Part shown: positions 37,226 to 49,739 of the stretch, one piece after another | Numbering within the stretch: the stretch's first letter is position 1 | Layout of the letters: each line of letters opens with the position of its first letter | Assembly (NCBI RefSeq): GCF_014898055.3 | Contig: NW_023604295.1 | Location: forward strand, 139,530,676 to 139,594,675 | Direction: 5' to 3' | Origin: Talpa occidentalis | Taxonomy: Eukaryota; Chordata; Mammalia; Eulipotyphla; Talpidae | Length of the DNA stretch: 64,000 bases | Notes under the pieces: model-generated | Told to the model about the DNA's origin: nothing | Seen by the model: only the letters and a program-made list of their open reading frames with translations | Database searches by the model: none | Program-made: the position numbers and the translations under genes

Positions 37226-39479
37226 ATATAAAAGAGACTCACCACCCCAAAAAGTCTCTGCTGATGATAATTAAAGTCCTAATAGTCAGTTGATAGTCTG
37301 CCAATACTCTTGCATTTTCATTTACCAGCTCTGAGCAGAGTTATACAGGTGAAAGTCAAATCTCTAGGGAGTCTCGTAATTACTCGTCTTTCTTTCACCT
37401 CTCTTCCAATATAGTTAGCTATCAGAGGTTAGCTCACAACCAGATGCGAACAGGCTTTATTTATAATACAGGGTTTGCCTAAATACATTACTAGTAATGT
37501 ATCAGGCAGAATCATGAGTTGGTCTTGTCAGTTTTAACTTGAGATGTCCTAATAATGTATCGGCTGGGTTTAGGCAGGAAACAGCATGTGCTTCTAAAAA
37601 AAATAGTTATAATGAAAGACCTACCAACAATGTTTTGAGCAGAATAAAAGAACATAGACACCTCAATATAGGCACCCAGAGCTCAGCAACAGCACTGGAA
37701 AGACATTACTTCCCTCGGGTCCAAGTGGACAAGGATGTGAAATGGTATTTCTGCAGCTCAGTGAACTAGAGCTGGAAGGCCCAGCTACTCAGCTGAGCCA
37801 GTGGGGAGCAGCCTCCTAGCCCCTGGGGGAGTCAAATACTGCTCCAAAAGAGAGATGAGTCCAGAGCTGGAGAAATGGGGAAAACATTTCTCCATCTCTA
37901 TCCTGTGATCTCAGAGTCAACAGCTAGAAATATTAAGTTGACTGGAATTTAGTAGTTAGCCTCCTGGGCCTCAGAGGAATAAAGAAAAGTGAAGGTTATA
38001 TGAAGGGAGAGAAAGGGGCAGGAGAGAGGGAAGAGGTGGCATTTAAATAACCAGAGATATACTCAAATTTGACATAAATAAGTTTCTTAAAAACTCTCAC
38101 AGAGACTATTACTTTATTGATGGTATTACACTAGTGTTCTCTTACTAAATTACTTGATTTAACAGCACTAAATTTCACCATGTTTTAAAGTGAAGATGTA
38201 ACATCTGTTCCTTCTCATGCCCAGGGTTGCGTTGCAGAGCACACAAAGCCAATGGTTTTATCAAAACCACGTGGGATTGCTCTGCTGATTCTGTATCTAG
38301 AGTAAGCATGAAGGGAGGTTGTAATATGTCCCTGGCAGTCTGGATACTGAGAATCTCCTCGTAAATTTGTTCAGTATTACATGAAGTTTTAAGCAATATA
38401 TTAGAAGGATGTATAACACTGGCCTTGTGATTAGAAAGAGTAGAAAAGAGGTTAGAAGTCAGACTAGTAAGGGAAAGATATCATTAGTATACTTTGGAAG
38501 AATCACTGTTACAGATTCAGATGTAGATTAAGCCATTTCAGTCTGTAAGCTGAAAAAAGGAGAGAATATTTTGTCTTTACCCTTGGAGTGATGACTGGCA
38601 GGGCGTACAGAAAAATGGGGGGTACCTGTCTATATTGATTGAGCATGGATTATTAAAAGTAAGAATAGCAATCTATAATTAGTATGTACCTTTCTACCCT
38701 AAACTTTGCTAATTTGAATGTGAGTTTTTTCTTAAATTGATGAACCTCTTTCCTGAGATCTCTGATTTCTCAAATTCCTATGTCCAGGTAAAGAGGTCTG
38801 CACTTATCTCCTTCTTAGAGTTGTTATTTATATCAAAATTATTACTATGGGTGCACTTTGAGATGTTTCTGAACTTTTTTTCCTTACTATTATTAAAGAT
38901 TACCCGTGCAATAATTGCAGGAGCTCTCTCTGAATGACAGGATATATATATTCCTGGAATGTTTATAGCCGGGATTCTGGTAGGTCTTAGTTAATATCTG
39001 CTCTCACTTGTCTTGACATAAAACAGAAATTATTGTTTTTCAAGTGGTTTACATTGTCTTATAAATCTGAGACTTTTCTCATCTTTGTAAAGGAAGAGTT
39101 GTAACTGGCCAGAAGATCAATATGTGCTCTTTCAATCTAAATTTGAAAATGTGTTATTTCTGAAAGAAATCCTCTATTTAAAAATTTTATTTCTCAATTT
39201 CATACCAATAGTTCCTCCTTTATGTTTATACCAATAGTTTATGTTTATACCAATACTTTATACCAATAGTTTCCTCCTTTATGAGTGTTGTTTGACATAC
39301 TGTTGGAAGCCAAGTAAGAATTGAGGATTACAACTTGAATCTCATGTGCTCATTTCATGTCTTCATGTGTGCTAATTCGGGGCTGGAGGTCAAGAAACTT
39401 TATATAACCAAAAACCTAAAAAGCTAGTTTTTGCAGACATGGTTTATTTTTTCATAATATTAGAAGAAAATACACTTTA
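37226..39479. other. Unique noncoding DNA
   Basis: No gene. 37250-37900 is of mixed composition and could be an old LTR, but I see no convincing ends. The 76-codon plus-strand frame (37539-37769) and the 73-codon minus-strand frame (38175-38396) have no domain I recognise. A local tandem duplication lies at 39203-39283. Confidence 0.5.
39203..39283. repeat. Local imperfect tandem duplication
   Basis: The words TATACCAATAG and TTCCTCCTTTATG recur in the order of a partial duplication, with a third shorter copy of the first word between. Confidence 0.8.
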
Positions 39480-39492
39480 AAAAGCAATCAGA

Positions 39493-39765
39493 GGGCCTCC
39501 CTGGTGGCACAAGGGGTTAAGAGCAACCTAAGAAGCTGAGTGCAGCCTCTGCAGCACGAGTTCCATCCCTGGCCAGCCAGCGAGCCGCCCACATGGCGTA
39601 GCAGACCTCTCTTGTCTCACCCGCTGCTCCCCTCAGAAGTGTACTTGAGTCAATCCACCTGTTCTATTCCCCACTCTGTCTCCGGTGAATCCTCTTACCT
39701 CCCACACCTCTGGCTTGTACCCCAGTTCTTGTATGCATAAGTAAATAAATCTTTAAAAAAATTAC
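39493..39765 (+). repeat. tRNA-like SINE (Vic-1-like), full length
   Basis: Head GGGCCTCCCTGGTGGCACAA with 'ggggttaagagcaacct', the 'aaggggttaag' group. Tail 'aagtaaataaatcttt' plus A-run. A perfect 13 bp direct repeat AAAAGCAATCAGA flanks it (39480-39492 and 39766-39778). Confidence 0.96.
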
Positions 39766-39778
39766 AAAAGCAATCAGA

Positions 39779-40589
39779 ATTGTGCAGAGAGGTAGTTTTT
39801 ATTCTAGGAATAAAAATACCATCAAAGTCATGATCTCCCTAAAAATAAGAATATTATATTCCCTTCTATACAGACATAGTTACATTGGTCTGTGTCACTG
39901 GATATATATGTAAACAGGAAGGAGTCACAGATCAGCATTTATGAGATTCTTCTCTCATCAATGAAATGCAGTTCATGGTTTCTGATCTCTGTGATTCCAT
40001 TCAGGTCTAAAATCCTAAAAGTCTCTCAAATTTATTTCTATTATTTCTAAAAGCTAGGTGCCCATTTACAATAAAAAATTCAAGCTGTTTAATAGGTATC
40101 ATTTGGAACATTCAAAATTAGGAATTCTAGCAATAATAGAAAATTAGCATTTCTAAAACTATAATCAAAAACATATAGAGTACATATTGGGCACAAGGAT
40201 CAACATATAATTAGGATTTTAAAACTTCATAATATCTATTTTTCTTTTTGTAGAGTCTTAACACAATCAGTATTTAAATGGATAATCATACTTTTTAGTT
40301 ATTTAGTATTTGAGCTTTTTCCCTTGTGGCATTGCAAAGTGCTTAGAACTTTTATTTAGGTTATTGATGTACTCACTTTGAAAAAGCATTGTTCATCCAC
40401 TAATATACACAGTATACATTAGAAAATAATGACTTTATTTTATATAGAGAAGTTACTAAAACATAAGATTATCAATCACCAGTCTAACAATGGCTATACA
40501 AAATACACAAATTTTTGCCTTGATTCTGATGCTTTTTCTTTGTATTCATTTAAATATAATTAACATAATTACCATGGCCATTTACCTAA
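39779..40589. other. AT-rich noncoding DNA, nothing recognised
   Basis: No frame of note. Confidence 0.6.
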
Positions 40590-40980
40590 AGAAGTACACA
40601 GATTCAGTGCAATCCCTATCAAAATGCCATTGGTAGTCTTTGCAGAACTAGAACAAAAACCATAAAATTTATTTGGAACCACAAAAGACAATCCTAAGGA
40701 AAAGAACACAGCTGGAAGTTTCAGGCCACTGATGACACACATTATGTTAAAAAGTGATAATCATATAAACAGTATGGTACTGGAATGAAAACAGAAGTGC
40801 AGATCATGGAACAGACTTGAGATCCCAGAAATACACCCACACATACATGGACAACTAGTTTATGACAAAAGAACTGAAAGCAAAGAAAGTCTATCTATAC
40901 ATGGCATTAAGAAAACTGGAGAGCCACACAATTGTATGGTGATGGATGGAACTAGACTTCTAGTTAAGAACATGTTGCCT
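40590..40980 (+). repeat. L1 ORF2 fragment, sense, degraded
   Basis: Recalled L1 ORF2 blocks: 'gattcagtgcaatccctatc', 'aaaatgccattggtagt', 'gaactagaacaaaaacc', 'tatttggaaccacaaaagac', 'aacagtatggtactggaatg', 'cagaaatacacccacacata' and 'gaaaactggagagccacaca'. Frameshifts break the frame; no protein is made. Confidence 0.9.
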
Positions 40981-42129
40981 ATAATGGCTATTCATAAGCT
41001 CAGGGTGCAGCGGAAGATCAAATACTGATTAATTGTTTAAAGGAGAGAAAAATATTAATATGATGCACAGAACAGGGTGGGGGATGGCCATCCTCAAGTC
41101 CATCACCCTGTTCCAGGGGTATTAGGCTTTGTATAGGGAGATTTAAGTGCAGAAAATCAGGGAAGTCATTTGGGGAGGGGTGGGCGTGTGCTGCTTTCAT
41201 TTGTGTGTGTGAAGCTGTGTTTTTGGTGGATGTGAAGACTCTGGAGCTGTGACCAAGGACTAAAGGGCCTGAGTTTGTCATCTCTGTAATGACTTGCTGA
41301 TTTCCTGAAGGACAAATTAGTCCTTAAATTTTATCTGTGCATTCTTTGGTCTCTGAACAGAGAGGTAGGCTAACAAATATCCAGGTGATTAGTCATGGTC
41401 TGAGGTTTGGTCAGTTGTATAGAATAACCCTGTTTTTCTTGGTTAGTATGGACTCTTAAACATAACAGGATATGAAGATATTGATCTGTACAGATTCCAA
41501 GTATACATTATTATGTTTTAAAACTAAGTTATTTCAATAAAACTATTTAACAATACATTTCCCATACCAAAAAATCTTATGAAAGGCATTATTTTCTTAA
41601 AGTTTCTTTATTGACTTCTTGAATTCTCAGCTTCATCTAGGTCTCTCCAAATCTGTCTTCTCCTTTAGGTATTTTCATCTGCAATTGTCTTTTTGTTCAG
41701 TAATACCTAGGAATACCATAAAATGATGGACTACACTTTATAGGATTTTCTTTACCAAATCCTGATGATTTCAAGTGAAGGCACAAAATAAGGTTCACTT
41801 AATTAACTCTTGCAGGACAGGCAAAAAAGAAATCACAATTTCTCAAACTGCGGTCGTTCTCAAAAGCCATCTAGGGAAAATGATACAATCCTGAGGCATT
41901 CCCATTAATATAGAACGTGGTAAATGGGAGAAGGATGATTCTCTCCAATAAAATACAGACTCTAGACCTACATAGTGGATTGAGAAAATGATCTGAAGCC
42001 CAACATTTTCTTTTGGATGAATAGAATACATCACTAAATTAATTGAAATGATCCCTGCTAAGGGCATTTAACAAAAGTCAAGGTATTTTTGACAAAGGCT
42101 GCATATAGTCTGAAGTTATGCTATTGAAC
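40981..42129. other. Noncoding DNA, unassigned
   Basis: 41000-41470 is richer in G and might belong to an old LTR element, but I see no TG/CA ends, TATA or poly(A) signal in order. The 87-codon minus-strand frame (41018-41281) has no known motif. Confidence 0.4.
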
Positions 42130-42400
42130 TTCAAGGATAAAGATAGAATTCTTTAGAAAATCACACCAAAAAATATCACTTAAAAGCAGGAAAAATTAGC
42201 CTGGTCTCTGACTTCTCCATAGTAATAGTCAAAGTCAGAGACAATGAACCACTGCCTTCAAAGTACTGAGGGAAAGAAAATGTGACCCAAGAATATAATT
42301 CACTGTCACAACATTATTCTAGTATAAGCATGAAAGAATTTGAGATATAGCAACATGAACTCTGCATTGAAAAAAAAAAAAGCTATTTTTTCACAAGAAA
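42130..42400 (+). repeat. L1-derived fragment, sense, heavily diverged
   Basis: Words such as 'caaagtactgagggaaagaa', 'gacccaagaatataattcac' and 'attctagtataagcatgaaa' follow an L1 stretch I recall ('aaagtactgagggaaa..caacctagaattctata'). An A-run occurs at 42369-42382. Confidence 0.5.
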
Positions 42401-42539
42401 ATCTAGACAATTAGAGATGAATCAAAATAGTGAACTCAGGACTCAAACCTACAGTTAGTTCGGTGAGCATTGAGACCCTTTATCGAAAAATAAATAATAA
42501 AATAAGATTGTGTTGCCCATTGTTACTAGGTACCCTGCA

Positions 42540-42705
42540 GTCTGCTAAAAGACTTCCCTCCATAAATTCTCTCAAAATCTTGTAATGAGGATACTACCAT
42601 TGCCTCTGTTTTATAGATAAAGAAAACAGAAGCGTAATGTAATCAAAGTGAATTAATGGCACAGGAAGGGGTGGAGTAATAGATCTGGACCCACGATGAG
42701 GCACA
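42540..42705 (+). repeat. MIR-like ancient SINE fragment
   Basis: 'tctctcaaaatcttgtaatg', 'actaccattgcctctgtttt', 'atagataaagaaaacaga' and 'ggagtaatagatctggaccc' fit a plus-strand MIR, diverged. Confidence 0.65.
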
Positions 42706-43694
42706 GGGTTGCCAAGACTCTCTGTTACAAACAGCTGCCTGTGGTAGCCATCCAACTGCAGGCTTTCCAGATTTCTGACAGGCTGACCTGGATCAAGAGA
42801 AGCTGTTTTGCCTTTTCTTACGTAGTGTTTCTCTTTGACTCTGTTGCATCACTTAGAAGGAGGCAATTAGTGATACATTTACCTTTTTATTTTTCAATAT
42901 GCCATTGTTCTCTTTGTCATAGCTATTATGTGTTCCTTGTTCTCTCCAGCTTTAGAATCAATATATTTATCATATTTAATTTCTCCGCTGTTAGTGTGCT
43001 AATGGTACACTGTCTTTCTGTTCTTTTATCAGCCAGAATACGACATGCATCCTGGGTATTGCTACTATATTAACTGTACTCAATAGAACTCAGTATTTTG
43101 ATGTTATTCCAGATGAGACTTGGACCCTACAGCACTTGAATTTACATTGGTCTCCCTCTGTTTTAAAGATTGAATCCCCACATTAGATGGTTATTCTTTG
43201 TACAGAAAAAGCACAAAATCGTCAGTACACAGCTCAATAGTCTTACACATCAGCAGGAATTACAATTCTGTGGCTATTTTATGAGAAGGAGGAAGACTTT
43301 TATAGCATACCTGAAACACTTTTCACTCAACATTCTTTCACCAACATTCATAATTTAATAGAATACATTAAGGGAACATTTGTTTTATTGTTCTCTGATC
43401 AAGTTATTAGTGCCTTGGAAGAATAGTTTGTTGAAAATTTGATTTCCTAAAATTTCTTACAATTAGAAAAACATAATTTAACTCTTTTTTACAGGTTATC
43501 AAACCACAACTTGATCTAGGTAAGATTGTTTGTGTGTTGAGGATTGTGTATGTATGAATTCTCATCCAATAAACATCCCAACAGATTCTTGGCATTATTT
43601 TAGCATCAACATAGAGATATCAAAGCACATAAAAGACAACAAAACCAACTTCATTGAAAGGATTTAGCTAATTTAGATAGATTCAGACCACCTT
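42706..43694. other. Unique noncoding DNA with a 125-codon frame
   Basis: The plus-strand frame at 42696-43073 (125 codons, hydrophobic middle and end) starts in a MIR remnant and shows no domain, signal or codon pattern that I recognise. I read it as a chance frame in T-rich sequence. Confidence 0.5.
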
Positions 43695-43830
43695 TTGTTT
43701 TTGAATTTTTTATTGAGGTAATGTTGGTTTACAACATGGTTTATAATTTAGGGGTGTAGGGTCACACCTCTTCAGATGTATGTTACCAAGTAATCTCTGC
43801 AAATTTTTCCCATATGAAAAAGTCCAAAGA
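43695..43830 (-). repeat. L1 3' end fragment, antisense
   Basis: 'ttttttattgaggtaatgtt' followed by 'ggtttacaacatggtttata' and 'ttcagatgtatgttaccaag' is the antisense of an L1 3' terminus as I recall it. Confidence 0.65.
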
Positions 43831-43984
43831 CCTTAATTTAAGACTTTCTAATCTCTTGTTCCTTTCTCTGGTAAGATCCATTGTAGTAAGCTCATCCAGT
43901 CCATATTTTTATTTAACATATTTTTCTGTAGAATTTTTAGGTTTCTGAGGTTTACTTCTCTTTTTATCACTTTCTCTTGCCACT

Positions 43985-44165
43985 TTCCTCTTATCCTGAT
44001 AATAGCATTAAACTTAATGTATTCCATGTTTTGGCTTCCCTTTCTTCATAACCCCCATAAATTATACACTGAAGGAGGGAGAGACCATTCCTCTCCTGCT
44101 TATTATATCTCCATTGTTCAGAACAATAGCTGTTATGTGGCAATCATCCAATAAATATTTTTGAC
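43985..44165 (+). repeat. L2 LINE 3' end
   Basis: 'ccattcctctcctgcttatt', 'atatctccattgttcagaac', 'gttatgtggcaatcatcca' and 'ataaatatttttgactag' follow the L2 3' end ending in the AATAAATATTTGTTGA-type sequence. Diverged. Confidence 0.6.
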
Positions 44166-44804
44166 TAGATTACATAATGTAACTAATGCCTTATATTTCC
44201 AGTTTAGAATTTTAATAAACTATGCCAATTAAACTTCCCTGTTTAATGGAAATGTCTTTATATTTGAAACCATTTGTAACAATTCTGCCAGAGAGAAGAA
44301 AATGTGTTAATACATCAATTTTTATGGTAGTCCTTTAAGATGCTCACTGAGAAAATTTTTATTGAGAATTGGATGTTGTTCTACACTATTACTATTTTAG
44401 GATTAATAGATTTTTTTGTATTTCATAGCAACAGGAAATACTATGTGTCGGTCTCTACATTATTTAAATATTTGATACAGAAGAGAAGGAAATTTAGATC
44501 TCATGTGTAAGAAGGTTTAAATGCTCGTTTTTATAATGTTCTAATGCTAAAGGTTAAGCACTGGTTGCTAAACCATCTGAGAGGAGTATTAGCTTGAAAA
44601 AAAAATGACAGTCTTAAAGCAGCATTAGGTCAGATTCTGGCTATGAAAACTTCATCTCTTGCGACCTGTGGAGGGCAGAGAGAGTTTTATGGCCATAACT
44701 CCAACTTCTGCTGATCATAATCTTTAGACATTTGTTCACAAACTTCTTATAACTGAAATTTCGCCTTAAGATTTTTTTGAAACACAAAGCTCAAATACAA
44801 ATAT
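44166..44804. other. AT-rich noncoding DNA, nothing recognised
   Basis: No frame of note and no repeat named. Confidence 0.6.
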
Positions 44805-44805
44805 C

Positions 44806-45077
44806 TGGACCTCCCTGGTGGTGCAAGGGGTTAAGTTTCAGCACTATGAAGCTATCTGCAGCCACTGTAGCATGAGTTTGCTCCCTGGCCAGGGAGGTGA
44901 TCACATGGCACAGCAGACCTCTCCTGTCTCATTCACTGCTACCCTCTGCAGTGTATTTTAGTAAATCTCTCTGCTCTGCTCCCCACTGTATCTCTGGTGA
45001 ATCCTCTCACTCCCTGCACATCTATCCTGACTCCAGCTCTTGTATGCATAAATAAATGAAATAAATCTTTAAAAAAA
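44806..45077 (+). repeat. tRNA-like SINE (Vic-1-like), full length
   Basis: Head GGACCTCCCTGGTGGTGCAA with 'ggggttaagtttcagcact', the 'caaggggttaag' group. It has lost part of the region after the B box. Tail 'ataaataaatgaaataaatc' plus A-run. Flanking words AAATATCT and AAATATTT may be the duplication. Confidence 0.92.
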
Positions 45078-45635
45078 TATTTGCAGACCCATATTTTATT
45101 GATAGGTTTTTGTACCTGAAGTCTTCTATATAACTTACCTTTCAATGTAAAAAATATAAATGACATCTAACATAGAAGTAGTCTTTAAAATATTTTAAAT
45201 TAAATCCTGCTATAGCTGTATTGCAAGGCATAGGTTTAAACTTCTGCTTCATAAGAAAGGTTCTTTTGCTCAGTGATTTTACTTTCTAAAGTGTGTGCAG
45301 ATGTCTTAAGCACAAAACAAATTGATGTTTCTATGTTCCTAAATAAGTCACACCTATCACCATATTTTTATTAGCAAACCAGAGTTGTTACTGTGTTTGT
45401 ATGTTTGGGTGAATTGCCTTTTCCCCAAACAGTATGGTCCATATTTTTAAATTCAATCTAACAAAATTGTAGTTGTTTTATGTAAATAATACTGCATTGA
45501 TAGGCACTGCCAAGAAAGACTAGAGAACTTCAGTCACCTACAGAACAGGTACATTTAAGTGTTAAATGAATAAGGTGACAGCATCTTTAGGAATTTAGTT
45601 ACCCCCGGGACAGGAGCACAGAGGGGAATGCATGT
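45078..45635. other. AT-rich noncoding DNA, nothing recognised
   Basis: No repeat or gene seen. Confidence 0.6.
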
Positions 45636-45650
45636 CCTCAACCAGGTTTT

Positions 45651-45923
45651 ATTTTTATTTTTTTTAAAGATTTATATATATATGCATACAAGAGCTGGGG
45701 TACAGGCCAGAGTATTAGGGGGTGAAGGGATTCACTAAAGACAGAGTGGGGAGCAGAACAGGTGGATTGAAAAACACTGCTGAGGGGAGCAGCAGGCGAG
45801 ACAGCAGAGGTCTGCTGCGCCATGTGGGTAGCTCCCTTGCTGGCCGGGGATCGAACTTGTGCTACGGAGGCTGTGGACAGCTTCACAGGTTGCGTCTTAA
45901 CCGCTTGCACCACCAGGGAGGCC
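45651..45923 (-). repeat. tRNA-like SINE (Vic-1-like), full length
   Basis: Minus-strand copy. Flanks CCTCAACCAGGTTTT (45636-45650) and CCTCAACTAAGGTTT (45924-45938) are a slightly decayed target duplication. Right end 'aaccgcttgcaccaccaggg' shows the 'caaggggttaag' head group. The 91- and 72-codon frames here are SINE translations. Confidence 0.94.
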
Positions 45924-45938
45924 CCTCAACTAAGGTTT

Positions 45939-48900
45939 AAAGGTCAAAGTTAACAAACATCAGGTTTATGTAAGTCATTAAATATTCACAAGGGGCATTT
46001 CGGCCCTTCCCAATAAATATAATACCAAGTCAAGTTCATAAAATTGCTGTGGCAAGTTCCTATTTGTCACCACAACGTATTCTTAGAAAACTTTCTCTAG
46101 AGCAGATTGTGATAAAAATTTTATATTTCCTCATAGGAACAACGTTATAATTTGATGTTCTATGGTAGACCAAGCATCAAATAAATCATAGACATGACTG
46201 AAAATATGTCATAAAGTAAGACATACAACTGTAAATGTGTGCAATCATTTTAAATTATAACATTATGCTCCATGTTCTATGTTACGGGCATAAATGTACC
46301 ATCCACTCTGCTAATGCACAGGCCCCAGTGAGTCATAAAAGTAGAATATAGGAAAGGCAGTTCCACTTTATTATAAATCCAAGCTAGCCATGAGATTTAG
46401 TTGATTTTCCTCTACTGCTTCAGACTTGAAAGATACGAGAGGCTCAGAGACTTTCCCTTCCCTCCTCTGAGTACCCCATTCTGTTTCTGCCCCTTCATGT
46501 GACTGGGACAATTTCTGTGTGAAATGTGAAATGCATTAGTCAGATCTATGTCACGGAATCATCAAGGATGAAACTGAGATTTATCTTAGACCCAAAATAT
46601 GGCAAGTATGAGACAGGTTATTTGGAAATCCAGCTCCTAAATAGAAGAGAATATGTGTGTGCTGCTGTTGACATACATTTCAGGCTATTTATTGACCATG
46701 TGAAAAATGCCATGGAGGAAATAAATTTCTCTTTGAATAATTAATAACAGGTGGACGTATCCTCTGGTATATTCAAGGGGATACCATTGCCAGAGGCTAG
46801 GTGGGAAGCTGAAAGCTGAGGAACTGTTGATTTAAACTACATGAGAAATAAGGGAATCCCACTAATACTTGAAAGATCTATCAAGTAAATACTTACTGAG
46901 AACTATCAAGTGCAGAAAGGAGATTGGAAGAAGCTCTGAGGTGCATGCATTATGTTAGTCTAGCTAAGGCTAATCAGAACCCTGGCCGAATAAATTAGTG
47001 ACCTCTGGGCTTACAAGAACTAAGAACATGTGAGGAAAGTTCATAACACTCTTTCCACAGAGGGAAAAATCCTGAGGAAACTCTCTGTTCCCACCTCAGT
47101 TGCTATTGGTGTCTCTTTGCTTGACTGTGATTTTGTAAATAGGAGTGAACTGCCTCAGGAGGCATGTTTTCACAGAAAGTGTTCATACACTGAATGAATA
47201 TTGTTGGAAGAATTATGAAGGCAAAATAATAAAATACTAATGAGAATTAATTTGCGGTTGTGATCTCATACAGAAGTAAAAGTGCTGATTCTGCTCACAA
47301 TAGCATAAGCCTTTATGTTTTGTGGGTCTGGCTTTTTCTTGACCTGGAATTAAAATTAAAATGACCTTGCTTTCAAAAGCAAGATGATCCAAGAAATTTG
47401 ATAATGCTGGCTTGTCCTAAGGGATGAGGTTTTGTGGGTTAGAAGAGAGCAGAACGCTCAAATCCCTGAATCTGACGGGAATTTGTAGGAAGAAAAGAGA
47501 CTGAAGTGTGAATTACGCTACTTGTGAGAGGAAGCTGTATCCTGCTCCAGTGAAATTCTTCAGAAGTGACTGGACCTATTAGTATCCAATTATTTCTGTC
47601 ATTCCTAAATCAATTTGCGTGCAAAGCTCATATCCTCTACTCCTACTCCAGTTCACTCATTTTTTTTTAAATCGACATTAGGTAAGGTAGTATTTTTAAA
47701 GATGCTCATAGGAAAATTTGTGTTATTGAGAGGTATTTTATGATAATGTCTATGTCTTGCACTGTCATTAATTTAAATATGTATGTGTACCAGAACTCTT
47801 CCTTCTTTAAAAGAAAAGTAAAAGGTAGGAAACCAGTATACCCATAATTTTTGGTCCAGTGGATAACAATGAAAACTAATTACACAATTTCCAGATTTCT
47901 ATGATTGTTGTATAGACAGCACAAATATAGTTACTCCAGAGATATTTCAAAGAATGCTTGAGTTTCTTTTAAATTTGGATCATTAAGCTCTTTTTTTTTT
48001 TAAAATCAGCTTGTTCACCTACCTCTACTACATTCAAATGGAGCAAGTATATTCTTCAATATTTTCCCATATCTGCTAGTCATCATCCATCTTTTTGTGT
48101 AAAATTTCATTTAACTGAAAACTTTGTGGCTATTAACATACTCAGATCTCACCTACCCCCCAGATTAAACTCACACAGAAAACAAGAGATCACTCTAAGA
48201 ACTCTTACCTTGCCCAGACACCAGTTTCTACTCGCTACAATGAAAGGCAGGGGCGGGGTGTGTTCCGTGTTGTTTCTGCCCTCAGTTCTTGCGAGCGTGG
48301 AGCTTCATCCCTTGGCAATCTGGTTTTCCTTTGGAATTGTTGTCTGAAATGTTGTTTTAAAATTTTGGAGTTGATAAAGGCAACTCCCTTTCCGATTCCT
48401 CCTCCTTTTCTTCTCTGGAGCATTTGACACTGTCAACACTTCTTTGAAATTCTGTATTCTTCTCTCACAATATGTGGGAAAAGCCACTTCTTAACTCTTT
48501 TCTCTCCTAACCTGGATATTCCCCAAATATTCTGTACAAGTTTGTCTTTTTTTTTTCAGTGTATCACCCGTAGTGATCATATCTACACACAGTTGTTTTC
48601 ATTTCTTCAGAGCTGTGTCCCCAGATGTCCTGACTTCTCTGAGGCTCAGCTTCCCTAATGCCTGCTGGGAAATTCTATCTACTTACCTTCCTAGCAGCTT
48701 CATGCTTGAGATACACTTGCTTTCTTCCTGCTGCATCAGTCTAAATCCAGCCTGTCTATTGAAACTCAGTTGAGATAGCAACCCCACCGTGAACAACTCC
48801 AGTTTAAGTAAAACTTCCTTAAAAAAAGTTGTGTACAATGGCAATGCATTGTACCAGTTTCTAGAAGATATCACATCTGTTCTTACACGTAGTAAATGTG

Positions 48901-49150
48901 TTTACAGTGCTACACCAGTATATTTATTCTGAAGAATGAAAAAGTTCCAGAATCATTAAGTATGAAACCACTTCATCAGTTAGAAACCACTTTAGTGGCA
49001 CACGTGTATGTTGTGTGTGTATATGCATGTGTACATAAAGTTAGACAAATATAAATTGCCTAGAGTATTTCCCACTAGATAAAACAATGGCCTTAGCAGC
49101 AAAAAGTATGCAAGTTTAGTTATATTTTGAAAGTTTCTCTACTAGCTCTA
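45939..49150. other. Mostly unique noncoding DNA
   Basis: No gene seen. Frames of 60-73 codons cluster at 48126-48487 on both strands with no motif. A run of T precedes 48003. A GT-rich stretch lies near 49005-49035. Confidence 0.55.
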
Positions 49151-49166
49151 AAGGGTTTTATTCTTG

Positions 49167-49726
49167 GGCCTCCCTGGTGGTGCAAGGGGTTAAGCACCAC
49201 GCTGTGAAGCAATCCACAGCTTCTGCAGCAGAGAGTTTAATCCCCTGCTGGCCTGGGAGCAACCCACATGGTCCAGCTGATCTCTTCTGCCTCGCCCACT
49301 GCTCCCCTCAGCAGTGTACTTCAGTCAATCTGCCTGTTCTGTTCCCCACTCTGTCTCTGGTGAATCTTCTCACCCCCCACATATCTGGCCTGTACCCCAA
49401 CTCTTGTATACATAAATAAAAATAAATATGGGCTTCCCCTGGTGGTTCAGGAGGTTGAGCGCCACGCTGTGAAGCTGTCCGCAGCCTCTGCAGCACAGGT
49501 TTGATCCCGGGCCTGCTGGTGAGGGTCCCACATGGCGCAGCAGACCTCTCCTGTCTCGCCCCCTGCTCCCCTCAGCAGTGCATTTCAGTCCATCTGCCTG
49601 TTCTGTTCCCCACTCTATCTCTGGTGAATCCTCTCGCCCTCTCACGCATCTGCCCTGTGCCCCAGCTCTTGTATAAATAAATATTTAAAAAAATAAAATA
49701 AAAATAAATCTTTAAAAGAAATAAAC
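49167..49726 (+). repeat. Nest of two SINEs: outer copy interrupted in its tail
   Basis: The outer SINE (49167-49429 plus remaining tail at about 49700-49726) is flanked by GGTTTTATTCTTG at 49154-49166 and 49727-49739, so both SINEs lie within one outer duplication. Its A-rich tail is cut after 'cataaataaaaataaatat', where the inner SINE starts; the tail word AAAATAAAT reappears after the inner SINE, followed by CTTTAAAAG. Outer head 'gcaaggggttaagcaccac'. Confidence 0.9.
49430..49700 (+). repeat. Inner tRNA-like SINE (Vic-1-like), full length
   Basis: Head GGGCTTCCCCTGGTGGTTCA with 'ggaggttgagcgccacgctg', then 'tttgatcccgggcctgctgg' and tail 'ataaataaatatttaaaaaa'. AAAATAAAT lies on both sides (about 49420-49428 and 49701-49709), a target duplication made from the outer SINE's own tail. 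Confidence 0.9.
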
Positions 49727-49739
49727 GGTTTTATTCTTG

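Noticed and set aside
37250..37900. Possible LTR or ERV fragment
   Set aside because: Some TATA-like words ('agtatataaaagaga') but no matching ends or later polyadenylation signal I can defend.
41000..41470. Possible LTR
   Set aside because: No TG/CA ends, target duplication, TATA or polyadenylation signal in the right order.
42696..43073. 125-codon frame with hydrophobic stretches, possible membrane protein
   Set aside because: T-rich DNA commonly yields hydrophobic residues. It starts in a MIR remnant and has no recognisable family features.
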